Shown here: positions 1-6,482 of the stretch, piece after piece
How the letters are laid out: each line of letters opens with the position of its first letter
How positions within the stretch are numbered: the first letter of the stretch is position 1
Assembly (NCBI GenBank): GCA_030632725.1
Contig: DAOVUF010000145.1
Span: forward strand, 1 to 11,666
Source: QNES01 sp023143415
GTDB taxonomy: Bacteria; Pseudomonadota; Gammaproteobacteria; Beggiatoales; Beggiatoaceae
Direction: 5' to 3'
DNA length: 11,666 nucleotides
Notes under the pieces: generated by a model
What the model was told of the DNA's origin: nothing
The model's database searches: none
The model's input: the letters and a program-made list of their open reading frames with translations, nothing else
Translations under genes and position numbers: made by a program

Positions 1-127
1 ACCTTCAGATTTGGACGTGACACTTTTTGGAGTCCAAACCTTCAGATTTGGACGTGGCCAAATGACCGATTGCCAAATCTGAAGGTTTGGACTCCATCAT
101 ATCCGATAACTTGTGCTGAAGGACTTA
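1..127. repeat. Dispersed repeat, copy A (inverted relative to 9049-9258; continues off the left edge)
   Basis: Its reverse complement closely matches 9049-9224: a GCACAAGTTATCGGATAT end, GGAGTCCAAACCTTCAGATT, a CGGTCATTTGG link, then further units. It holds three 23-nt units (partial 1-14, 29-51, and 73-95 in the opposite orientation). It lacks the 43-nt hairpin present in the 9049 copy, so it represents the empty state of that site. Its right end encodes the C-terminal residues and stop of the rhombosortase gene. Confidence 0.85.
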
Positions 128-693
128 ATGGCAAAAAACAGGAATAGAGCAACTAAACATCCTATAATATGGCTGAGAGGCATTAGTGTAAAATGTCCCG
201 AATCGGCTAAAATGGATTGATTCATATCAATTTCTAATAAAATCTTGATGGGTACAAAAAACAGAGTGATAATACAGATGAAACGCCAAGGTTGCGACTC
301 ACGTAATCCAAAAAGTGCGAGATAATAAATGGAACCAGATGCTAAACCAGATAATCCTCCATAATAAAGCATGTTTGGCTTCATCACCATCAAAAATACA
401 CTTATAAAAAAAGCCATCAACAGACATAGTAGCATAAAATGTTGATAGCCTTTATACTCAATAATCCATCCTGCAACGCCGAAAGCGATCAGATTATAAA
501 ATAAGTGAAGCGTTGTAAAATGAACTAAATGCGAAGAGAAAAGCCGCCAGATTTCTCCTTGAAATATCGCAATCCGATCATAAATCAAAATAGATGAAAC
601 TTGGGGTAAAGCATACGATATGATGCTTAATCCAAGAATAAAGGAAGTCCAGATTGGAAAACGTGACTTTATACCTTTCGGTAGGTTATCCAT
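97..693 (-). CDS. rrtA: Rhombosortase (rhomboid-family intramembrane serine protease)
   Basis: The 198-residue protein is almost wholly membrane-embedded, with about six hydrophobic segments. It carries rhomboid-type motifs: an H55/H58/H63/N67 cluster in the segment after IWRLFSSH, the catalytic serine in YYGGLSG (S115), and the partner histidine in PLSHIIG (H175). Rhombosortases are short rhomboid relatives thought to cleave C-terminal GlyGly-CTERM tails of exported proteins at the inner membrane. The ATG at 691-693 overlaps the 3' end of the upstream lipoprotein gene by 25 nt, which suggests translational coupling. That neighbour ends in exactly the tail such enzymes recognise, which strongly supports this name over a generic rhomboid. 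Oddity: the last ten or so residues (IKSFSTSYRI) and the TGA stop are encoded by a dispersed repeat copy at 1-127, so the native C-terminus was probably replaced. The membrane core looks intact. Confidence 0.88.
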   Translation of the reverse strand: MDNLPKGIKSRFPIWTSFILGLSIISYALPQVSSILIYDRIAIFQGEIWRLFSSHLVHFTTLHLFYNLIAFGVAGWIIEYKGYQHFMLLCLLMAFFISVFLMVMKPNMLYYGGLSGLASGSIYYLALFGLRESQPWRFICIITLFFVPIKILLEIDMNQSILADSGHFTLMPLSHIIGCLVALFLFFAIKSFSTSYRI

Positions 694-1508
694 AACCAGA
701 ACCCACCCAATAACATCATAAAAATCATAAAAGACAGATCCAAACTCCCGCCCCCAGTATAACCAGGTTTATGGACGATTCGATAATCTTGTGGGGCTTC
801 TTTCACTTTCTCTTTAAATAGCCTAAGCTGCTCTTCAAGATTGATCACCAGTTTTCTACTGGCGAGTTTAAAACCTTCCAGACTGTCTTTGCGTACCTGT
901 TCTGACAAATTAACAGGGGTTGCCCTACTCTTAATGTGACTCGTGCCTGGTGCCCTAAATAGCATTTTACGGCTTTTGATGTCATAAACTGTGGCATCAA
1001 CCATCGTATGGGTATCATTCTTTTCACCCCGCACAATATAAGCCCCAATGATTGTCCAATAAGTGATCGAAGCCAATCCTTTATCAGTAAATCGGGTTTG
1101 ATCATAAGAAAGCAGGGCAATCACATCAATACCGAACATTGTGCGAATTTGATCTAAATTCGCAAAACTGCCATTTTGTGTCAAATAAGGCGATGGAATG
1201 ATCTCAATTGATTTAACGAAATCATACTTCTTAAAATGCGTGCTGACTTCATTCATCAAATCCGCCTTATTCAGTTCAGTAAGCGTCTTATGGTTGCTTG
1301 TCGTTTCTGGTACAAAAGCAATACCCACTTTTAAGGGCAAAGATAATGATGGAATTTTAGGCATTTCAACAGGTTGCCTTTTGTTTGGATAAAGATATTG
1401 GACGACATTGCTGCTATAATGCTTCGACTTAGAAGTCGCACAACCCGTCAATAGCCCATAGACTGCCATGAATAAAAAAATCATGAACAGTTTTCTTAAT
1501 AATTTCAT
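669..1508 (-). CDS. Rhombotarget lipoprotein (GlyGly-CTERM lipoprotein)
   Basis: A 279-residue exported lipoprotein. The start is set at the ATG at 1506-1508: it follows a clear AGGAG Shine-Dalgarno at 8 nt spacing and begins a proper signal peptide (MKLLRKLFMIFLFMAVYGLL) ending in the lipobox LLTGC, with C23 as the lipidated residue. A longer frame starting at 1538 would bury this signal. The C-terminus (residues 252-279) has GGGS followed by a hydrophobic helix and a short basic end (YRKV), the tripartite GlyGly-CTERM sorting tail. The middle (residues 45-240) is a soluble domain of unknown role. Known of the family: rhombotarget lipoproteins are encoded next to a rhombosortase, which is predicted to cut the tail. 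Here the two genes overlap by 25 nt. The protein would be anchored at its N-terminus by lipid and, until processed, at its C-terminus by the helix. The function of the mature protein is unknown. Confidence 0.88.
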   Translation of the reverse strand: MKLLRKLFMIFLFMAVYGLLTGCATSKSKHYSSNVVQYLYPNKRQPVEMPKIPSLSLPLKVGIAFVPETTSNHKTLTELNKADLMNEVSTHFKKYDFVKSIEIIPSPYLTQNGSFANLDQIRTMFGIDVIALLSYDQTRFTDKGLASITYWTIIGAYIVRGEKNDTHTMVDATVYDIKSRKMLFRAPGTSHIKSRATPVNLSEQVRKDSLEGFKLASRKLVINLEEQLRLFKEKVKEAPQDYRIVHKPGYTGGGSLDLSFMIFMMLLGGFWLWITYRKV

Positions 1509-1567
1509 ATTTTTTTCTCCTAAGTACTCAAAGCACATTATTAAAACTTAGGGCAAATCTGGAATGG

Positions 1568-1610
1568 TTTCGAGGTTTGAGTTTTTTGAAGAAAAACTCA
1601 AACCTCGAAT
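1568..1610. repeat. 43-nt hairpin element, copy 1
   Basis: An 18-bp perfect stem (1569-1586 with 1592-1609) closes the 5-nt loop TGAAG. The stem begins TTCGAGGTTTGAG. It is the same family as 3008-3050, 6683-6725 and 9139-9181. The left flank (CAAATCTGGAATGG) looks like the left half of the 23-nt dispersed unit, as at two other copies, but the right flank does not. Confidence 0.9.
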
Positions 1611-1672
1611 GGTGAATGGTGAATGAAAAAACAAATAAGTATAAGCAATTGTTTTTTAAACATTTTTGTACT

Positions 1673-1821
1673 CAGGGCAACCACAAGGGATTGCCCCTAC
1701 ATAAGAATATTGGTAACTACTCAGGGCAACCATAAAGGATTGCCCCTACAATAATATTCTGATGTAGGGGCAATCCCTTGTGGTTGCCCTGATGTAGGGG
1801 CAATCCTTTATGGTTGCCCTG
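1673..1821. repeat. Interleaved inverted repeat A-B-A'-B' with 29-nt arms
   Basis: Arm A (1673-1701) starts CAGGGCAACCACAAGGG, and arm B (1722-1750) differs from it at two positions (CATAAAGG). A' (1763-1791) is the exact reverse complement of A, and B' (1793-1821) of B. Because A and B are near-identical, B can also pair with A' around a 12-nt loop, with A and B' stacking outside, making one very long hairpin. Sequence beside it matches both sides of an uninterrupted segment at 3414-3513. Confidence 0.92.
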
Positions 1822-1889
1822 TTACCATTTTTTTTATATTTGATTAAACGAATTTTCACCCCCCCCAATCTGCCCTTGACTAACAATAT

Positions 1890-2846
1890 CTATTCAAAAA
1901 ACGCTTTGGTTAAATTAATTTGCTCAATACGACTTTCTACCCGATTAACTGTATTGCGAAACACCGTACCATTTGGTTGCCCTTTGGAATACCACGATAA
2001 ATGTTTACGAGCGATTCGCACTCCCGTATATTCCCCATAAAACTGATAAAGCATATTAAGATGTGCCAATAAAGTGTCGCGGATTTCAATGATAGAGGGT
2101 GAGGGCAATTTTTCACCTGTTTTCAAATAATGATCTATTTCACGAAATATCCAGGGAAAACCCAAAGCACCACGCCCTATCATTATTGCATCCGCGCCTG
2201 TGTAATCTAAGACATATTTCGCCTTTTCGGGAGTACGAATATCCCCATTAGCAATAACAGGTATTTTAACCATTGTTTTCACGGCAGAAATTATATCATA
2301 TTCCGCCTCACCACTAAAGCCACAAGCACGAGTGCGCCCATGCACTGCGATGGCTTGCGCCCCCGCTTGTTCCGCTATTTTGGCGATACGCACGCCATTA
2401 CGATGTTCTTTATCCCAGCCAGTGCGTATTTTTAAGGTGACAGGAATATCCACTGCACTGACGACAGCATCAAGAATTTTGCCCACCAAAGTTTCATTTT
2501 TCAGTAAAGCAGAGCCTGCCATCACATGACAGATTTTTTTAGCAGGGCAACCCATATTAATATCAATGATTTGAGCCCCATTTTCGACATTGTATTGTGC
2601 TGCTTTTGCCAACAATTGTGGATCAGCACCAACTATTTGTACACAACGCGGTTCAGTTTCGCCATCCTGATCGGCGCGGCGTTTTGTTTTTTCACTTCCC
2701 CAAAGTAAGGAATTTGACGAAATCATTTCAGATACTGCCATTCCTGCCCCCAATTCTTTACATAATTGTCGAAAGGGGCGATCAGTTACACCTGCCATAG
2801 GTGCAAGCACGAGACGATTTTTTAGGGTATAAGAACCAATTTGCAT
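1890..2846 (-). CDS. dusB: tRNA-dihydrouridine synthase B
   Basis: A 318-residue flavin-dependent enzyme of the cytoplasm that reduces a uridine in the tRNA D-loop to dihydrouridine. The TIM-barrel signature is intact: LAPMAGVTDRPFR near the N-terminus for FMN binding, DINMGCPAKK with catalytic C100, LKIRTGW with K139, AVHGRTR with H169, ANGDI at about 199-203, and MIGRGALGFPWIF at 222-234. Length and the GRGALGFPWIF and KHLSWY segments favour DusB over DusA or DusC. The ATG at 2844-2846 gives the usual start (MQIGSYTLKNRLVLAPMAG), but no strong Shine-Dalgarno precedes it. In E. coli and many gammaproteobacteria dusB is followed by fis. Here, within the window, only repeats and the divergently organised lipoprotein/rhombosortase pair lie downstream, so that linkage is absent. 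An AT-rich stretch at about 2880-2925 upstream is the only place for a promoter before a repeat element begins at 2930. Confidence 0.96.
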   Translation of the reverse strand: MQIGSYTLKNRLVLAPMAGVTDRPFRQLCKELGAGMAVSEMISSNSLLWGSEKTKRRADQDGETEPRCVQIVGADPQLLAKAAQYNVENGAQIIDINMGCPAKKICHVMAGSALLKNETLVGKILDAVVSAVDIPVTLKIRTGWDKEHRNGVRIAKIAEQAGAQAIAVHGRTRACGFSGEAEYDIISAVKTMVKIPVIANGDIRTPEKAKYVLDYTGADAIMIGRGALGFPWIFREIDHYLKTGEKLPSPSIIEIRDTLLAHLNMLYQFYGEYTGVRIARKHLSWYSKGQPNGTVFRNTVNRVESRIEQINLTKAFFE

Positions 2847-3007
2847 TTTGGGATTGGGAGATGTTTTGAGAACTTTTTAAGAGTATAATAGTGAATTTTC
2901 TTATAACTTATTGATTTAAATCACTTTACATTGTTAGAATCAGAATTGACAGAATTTAAGAATTAACAGAATTTAAAAGATTATACTTGAACATCAAGTT
3001 TTCTCGT

Positions 3008-3050
3008 TTTCGAGGTTTTTGTTTTTCTTCAAAAAACAAAAACCTCGAAA
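3008..3050. repeat. 43-nt hairpin element, copy 2 (inverted orientation)
   Basis: A 19-bp perfect stem (3008-3026 with 3032-3050) has loop CTTCA, the complement of the TGAAG loop of other copies, so this copy is inverted. Its stem reads CGAGGTTTTTG instead of CGAGGTTTGAG, with the opposite arm changed to match, so pairing is conserved. Confidence 0.9.
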
Positions 3051-3100
3051 CCAAACAGTAACGACAGGGATTGTATATAATGCGAATTAAGAATTAAAAT

Positions 3101-3258
3101 AGGAGTCCAAATAACAAAGTTAATGTTGTACTCCAAATCACAAAGCTAAAGCGTTGTACTCCAAATCACAAAGTTAATGTTGGATACCAAATAACAAAGT
3201 TAATGTTGTACTCCAAATAACAAAGCTAAAGCGTTGTACTCCAAAGAACAAAGCTAAC
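3101..3258. repeat. Tandem array of 26/28-nt units
   Basis: Five full units start at CAAAG (first at 3115). Three are 26-nt units with CAAAGTTAATGTTG and two are 28-nt units with CAAAGCTAAAGCGTTG, each followed by TACTCCAAAT or a close variant (GATACCAAAT in one 26-nt unit). A leader TAGGAGTCC precedes them. The inverted counterpart lies at 6574-6790, including the flanking GCGAATTAAGA-TTAAAATAGGAGTCC leader. Confidence 0.88.
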
Positions 3259-3756
3259 TTGAAATTGATTTCAAGGCTGAGTAGTTACCTTGATTTTTAA
3301 TTCTGAAAATTCTCAAATTCTGAAAATTCTGATTCTAACAATTAAAAATATCCTGTACAAAGTTCAAAAAATAAGTGATAATTTAAACAAAAATAATTGA
3401 GTAAATGAAATAATGGTGAATGATGAATGAAAGTCAATAAATGTAAGTCATTGTTTATTAAATATATTTTTCAATGGAATGGGGATCAAGTTTTGGTTAA
3501 ACGAATTTTCACCACCCCAGTATTCAACCAATGGTGACACCGCGTCAGGCAGATATTTTGCTCATCTGACAGGTTATCTATCTGTCAAAACCTTAAAGCG
3601 GGTTATTTTGAATGATGAACAAAGGTTTTAAATATCTGATTGGCATGGATTCTTGTACTATCAACGGTGGTATATATTGGCATAGTTATGTTACCATTAA
3701 ACGTTACAAGAGTATATTCCCGACTTAGGAATAAAAATTGAATAAAACACAAAACT

Positions 3757-3789
3757 AAACCTGACAGGTTTTTAAAACCTGACAGGTTT
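3757..3789. repeat. Two direct copies of palindrome AAACCTGACAGGTTT
   Basis: Copies are at 3757-3771 and 3775-3789. Each is a 7+1+7 palindrome. The same 15-mer recurs at 8744-8758 and 8878-8892, and with a central T at 8896-8910. The second copy and the 8744 copy share the downstream extension GGCT. Confidence 0.9.
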
Positions 3790-3878
3790 GGCTTGAAAGT
3801 TTCGGATGTGATTAAATCTTCATTCCTTAGTTAGCTGAGTAATTACGATTTTTGGACATTTAAAGATAAGAAAAATAG

Positions 3879-4577
3879 ATGACAACTTATACCATAAAAA
3901 CAGGTGATACCCTGTATCGTATCGCAAGAAAACATGATATTTCGTACAATCAACTCATGCAGATGAATCCTCAGATTCGTAATGCGAATCGTCTCAGCGT
4001 AGGGCAAGCCATTAATGTACCCAGCGCGACAACATCATCACAAGCCGCGACAACAACGGCGGTCGCAGAAAATGCACCTGCGGCAGCAAATGATCCAGAA
4101 AATGTACCTGCGGCAGCAAATGATCCAGAAAATGTCTCACCCGATGTTGCTTCCCAAACTGTTTTAGCAGAAATAGATAGTGATGACGCGCCCTGGTTTG
4201 ACATTGCTATTCAAGAAAAGGGTGTGAAAGAAATTCGTGGCAGAGTTGATAATCCCCGAATAGTCGAATATCATCAAACAACAACCCTTCGTGCGACAGA
4301 TGATGAAACGCCATGGTGTTCAGCCTTTGTCAACTGGTGTATGCAACAAGCTGACATTAAAGGAACCAATTCCGCCTCATCAAGATCATGGCGCAATTGG
4401 GGTAAAAGGCTTCGGGAACCACGCAAAGGCTGTATAGTCTGTTTTAATGGACATGTGGGTTTCTACGACTCGGCTCGAGGCCGTAAAATTATGATCTTGG
4501 GGGGAAACCAGAGTAATCAGGTTAATATTATCCCTTATTCAAAATCCAGAGTGCTAACTTATCGGTGGCCTGATTAG
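3879..4577 (+). CDS. LysM domain protein with C-terminal Cys/His peptidase-like (TIGR02594/CHAP-like) domain
   Basis: A 232-residue protein. Residues 3-48 form a LysM module (YTIKTGDTLYRIARKH to LSVGQAINVP) that binds peptidoglycan glycans. Residues 50-100 are a low-complexity Ala/Thr/Asn linker containing a perfect in-frame duplication (ENxPAAANDP, twice). Residues 104-232 resemble the NlpC/P60-CHAP-like fold of the TIGR02594 family: ETPWCSAFVNWC gives the candidate nucleophile C147, NGHVGFY gives H192, and GGNQSNQV gives a polar residue at N210. It is probably a cell-wall amidase or endopeptidase, though activity is inferred. There is no signal peptide: LysM begins at residue 3, and no better upstream start is seen, so export would need another route. 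The start lacks a strong ribosome site (AAGATAAG about 10 nt upstream). Repeats flank the gene on both sides, so it stands as a single transcription unit. Confidence 0.85.
   Translation: MTTYTIKTGDTLYRIARKHDISYNQLMQMNPQIRNANRLSVGQAINVPSATTSSQAATTTAVAENAPAAANDPENVPAAANDPENVSPDVASQTVLAEIDSDDAPWFDIAIQEKGVKEIRGRVDNPRIVEYHQTTTLRATDDETPWCSAFVNWCMQQADIKGTNSASSRSWRNWGKRLREPRKGCIVCFNGHVGFYDSARGRKIMILGGNQSNQVNIIPYSKSRVLTYRWPD
4068..4127 (+). repeat. In-frame 30-nt tandem duplication in the LysM gene linker
   Basis: Two units, 4068-4097 and 4098-4127, differ by one base (GCACCT versus GTACCT) and encode ENAPAAANDP and ENVPAAANDP. The start of a third unit follows. It lengthens the flexible linker between the two domains and suggests recent slippage or unequal exchange. 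Confidence 0.95.
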
Positions 4578-4587
4578 TCTTTTTTCT

Positions 4588-4736
4588 GGAGTCCAACGCT
4601 TCAGCTTTGGCATTTTTTTCTGGAGTTCAACGCTTCAGCTTTGGCACTCCAAAATACGCCCAAAGCTAAAGCGTTGAACTCCATTTCCAAAGCTGAAGAT
4701 TTGGACTCCATTTCCAAAGCTGAAGATTTGGACTCC
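4588..4736. repeat. Cluster of five 23-nt dispersed units in both orientations
   Basis: Two units in one orientation (4588-4610, 4622-4644: GGAGTCCAACGCTTCAGCTT followed by TGG) face three in the other (4660-4682, 4687-4709, 4714-4736). The opposed units can fold into a large hairpin. The cluster fills the gap between the LysM gene and the permease genes and lies just 29 nt before the permease start. Confidence 0.9.
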
Positions 4737-4765
4737 AAAATTACTTTACTGATAATTAAAAAAAA

Positions 4766-5689
4766 ATGCCTTTTTTTATTATTTCTCGAATACTAAGTAC
4801 ATTGACTGTTGTATTTGGCGTTGTCACCCTCATTTTTTTATTGATTCATCTTGTTCCGGGTGATCCCGTGCAAGCAATGCTCGGCGAAACGGCAACGCCA
4901 ACCGATTTAGAAGCCTTACGAAAAGCACTCGGTTTAGATCAACCCCTGCTCACGCAATGGTGGAACTATATGACAAACTTATTGCAAGGTGATTTAGGGA
5001 CATCATTATATTCCAAAGAACCTATCATTGACATTTTGATAGAACGTTTTCCTGCCACCTTGGAATTAGCAGCAGCCGGTTTATTAGTCGCTATACTCAT
5101 CGCATTGCCATTGGGAAGTATAGCCGCTTTGCGTAAAGACAGTATTTATGACAACTCTGCGATGATGTTTTCCCTATTAGGCGTATCCATCCCTAACTTC
5201 TGGTTAGGGCCCTTATTAATACTCCTATTTTCCCTAACGCTAGGATGGTTTCCGGTGAGTGGGCGTGAAAATCTTTTATCACTGGTACTCCCCGCCATCA
5301 CTTTAGGAACTGCATTATCAGCCATTTTAGCGCGTATGATACGATCAACTTTACTAGAAGTGCTCAATGAAGACTATATCCGTACCGCCCGTGCAAAAGG
5401 CTTGCGCGAATCGGCAGTCGTTATTCATCACGCACTACGCAACGCCTCACTCCCCATTATCACAATACTCGGATTACAATTAGGGACTTTATTAGGCGGT
5501 GCAGTGATCACTGAAATCATCTTTGCTTGGCCTGGGATTGGACAAATGACCATTGAATCCATTCAACGGCGTGACTATCCCGTCGTGCAAGCCTGTATCT
5601 TATTAATTAGTTTAAGCTATGTCTTGGTAAATACCTTTACCGACATATTATATGGTTGGTTAGACCCAAGGGTGCGTTACAGTGTTTAA
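4766..5689 (+). CDS. ABC transporter permease, DppB/GsiC/NikB type
   Basis: A 307-residue inner-membrane permease of the peptide/nickel/glutathione ABC importer family. It has about six transmembrane segments. The N-terminal helix ends in the family-typical HLVPGDPVQAMLG, then a periplasmic loop with LRKALGLDQPLLTQWWNY. The cytoplasmic EAA loop at residues 206-230 (RTARAKGL to NASLP) contacts the ATPase. TEIIFAWPGIGQ and the end LDPRVRY are also diagnostic. Length is normal. The ATG follows an A-rich run with no visible Shine-Dalgarno, only 29 nt after a repeat block (4588-4736), so its promoter must lie in the repeat, or expression comes by read-through. The stop overlaps the next permease start by 8 nt. 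No substrate-binding protein or ATPase lies next to it in the window, so the substrate cannot be assigned. Confidence 0.93.
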   Translation: MPFFIISRILSTLTVVFGVVTLIFLLIHLVPGDPVQAMLGETATPTDLEALRKALGLDQPLLTQWWNYMTNLLQGDLGTSLYSKEPIIDILIERFPATLELAAAGLLVAILIALPLGSIAALRKDSIYDNSAMMFSLLGVSIPNFWLGPLLILLFSLTLGWFPVSGRENLLSLVLPAITLGTALSAILARMIRSTLLEVLNEDYIRTARAKGLRESAVVIHHALRNASLPIITILGLQLGTLLGGAVITEIIFAWPGIGQMTIESIQRRDYPVVQACILLISLSYVLVNTFTDILYGWLDPRVRYSV

Positions 5690-6482
5690 ATATCAAATTG
5701 TTATTCCTTCATTTATATTAATCTTATGGTTATTTGTAGCGATTTTAGGCGATTTTCTCCCCTTAGAACCTAACTACATCATCTTGTCCAATATCTTACA
5801 GCCCCCTTCCTTTTCAGAATGGTTAGGCTATGATGATTTAGGTCGCCCCATTTTAGACCGTTTAATTCTAGGAGCAAGGACTTCATTTTTTGTCGCCCTT
5901 TGGGTCATCCTTGTCTCATCAACCATCGGGGTCTTGATTGGCACAGTGAGTGCATGGCTGGGAGGCTATGTCGATTTAATCATCGTGCGAATCATGGATG
6001 TTTTCTTAGCCTTTCCCGGTATTTTACTGGCGATTGCCTTATCAGGTATTTTAGGACCGGGGATTGAAAACGTCGTTTTTGCCCTATCAGTAGTCGGATG
6101 GGTAGGCTTCGCTCGTTTAGCACGAGCGCAAACCTTATCCCTAAAACACCGAGAACATGTTATCGCTGCCATCGCACTAGGTGCTTCAACACCACGTATT
6201 TTGCGCCATCATGTCATCCCCCTCTTAATGAGCCCTTTACTGATTGAAGCCACATTTGGCATTGCCGGTATTGTCATTGCCGAAGCAGGATTATCATTTT
6301 TAGGCTTAGGAGTACAACCGCCCACCGCATCATGGGGCAGTATGATACGCGATGGTACAGGGTATATGCTCGTCGCCCCGCATACGGTGTTAGCCCCGGG
6401 ATTGGCTTTATTATTAGTCGTCTTATCAGTCAACATGTTAGGGGACAAATTGCGGGATAAAATGGATGTAAAAAGTCGGTAA
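5682..6482 (+). CDS. ABC transporter permease, DppC/GsiD/NikC type
   Basis: A 266-residue partner of the preceding permease. The start is GTG at 5682-5684, overlapping the upstream gene by 8 nt, so the two are translationally coupled and likely form the heterodimeric membrane channel. Family features: an N-terminal helix, the segment LGYDDLGRPILDRLILGART (residues 48-67), which is nearly invariant in DppC-type subunits, five further hydrophobic helices, the EAA loop at about residues 159-185 (HVIAAIALGAST to RHHVIP), and EAGLSFLGLGVQPPTASWG near the C-terminus. A short 9-bp inverted repeat spans the stop (6477-6485 with 6502-6510). Downstream come only repeats and then fccB, so ATPase components DppD/DppF and the binding protein must be encoded elsewhere, or the system has been split. 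Substrate unknown: dipeptides, oligopeptides, nickel and glutathione are all possible. Confidence 0.93.
   Translation: MFKYQIVIPSFILILWLFVAILGDFLPLEPNYIILSNILQPPSFSEWLGYDDLGRPILDRLILGARTSFFVALWVILVSSTIGVLIGTVSAWLGGYVDLIIVRIMDVFLAFPGILLAIALSGILGPGIENVVFALSVVGWVGFARLARAQTLSLKHREHVIAAIALGASTPRILRHHVIPLLMSPLLIEATFGIAGIVIAEAGLSFLGLGVQPPTASWGSMIRDGTGYMLVAPHTVLAPGLALLLVVLSVNMLGDKLRDKMDVKSR

Larger units (their letters stand above)
1509..1889. other. Gene-free mosaic of repeats between dusB and the rhombotarget gene
   Basis: 381 nt with no credible gene. In order it holds the ribosome site of the lipoprotein gene (1517-1521 on the minus strand), the hairpin at 1568-1610, a GGTGAATGGTGAATGAAA segment (1612-1672) related to 3414-3475, a four-part inverted repeat (1673-1821), and a TTAAACGAATTTTCACC motif (1844-1860) also found at 3497-3513. 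The four-part palindrome could stop transcripts from dusB, but no clear U-run follows it. Confidence 0.7.
2930..3342. mobile_element. 413-bp MITE-like element with terminal inverted repeats
   Basis: An 18-nt sequence, ATTGTTAGAATCAGAATT, at 2930-2947 is perfectly inverted at 3325-3342. The similarity extends imperfectly to about 50 nt at each end through CAGAATTT-type repeats (2930-2981 and 3292-3342). It has no coding capacity. Inside are a 43-nt hairpin (3008-3050), a 26/28-nt tandem array (3115-3258) and an 8-bp stem (3258-3275). I see no convincing target-site duplication. Confidence 0.72.
2847..3878. other. 1-kb gene-free region: MITE-like element plus degenerate repeats
   Basis: It holds the dusB upstream region (2847-2929), the element at 2930-3342 with its hairpin and tandem array, a segment at 3414-3525 related to 1612-1860, two short open stretches (about 3420-3630 and 3612-3728) that I do not recognise and do not call, and two AAACCTGACAGGTTT palindromes (3757-3789). 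No RNA gene is visible. Confidence 0.65.

Noticed and set aside
1810..2040. Plus-strand frame overlapping the 3' end of dusB
   Set aside because: Begins in the palindromic repeat and runs antisense to the conserved C-terminal coding sequence of dusB.
3073..3081. TATAAT-like box at GTATATAATG as a promoter
   Set aside because: No matching -35 hexamer at the right spacing and no gene within 800 nt downstream. It lies inside a repeat element.
3101..3258. Possible CRISPR array (26-28-nt periodic repeats)
   Set aside because: Units abut directly with no unique spacers, and they recur elsewhere as a dispersed repeat family. There is no cas gene.
3420..3630. Open stretch reading NGMGIKFWLNEFSPPQYSTN and onward to about 3632
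   Set aside because: No convincing start or ribosome site, lies in a segment repeated at 1612-1860, and is not recognisable. It may be a decayed fragment but I cannot support a gene.
3612..3728. Small frame of 38 codons beginning MMNKGFKYLIGMDS
   Set aside because: No ribosome site, no recognisable similarity, and surrounded by repeats. Length is within chance expectation for AT-rich DNA.
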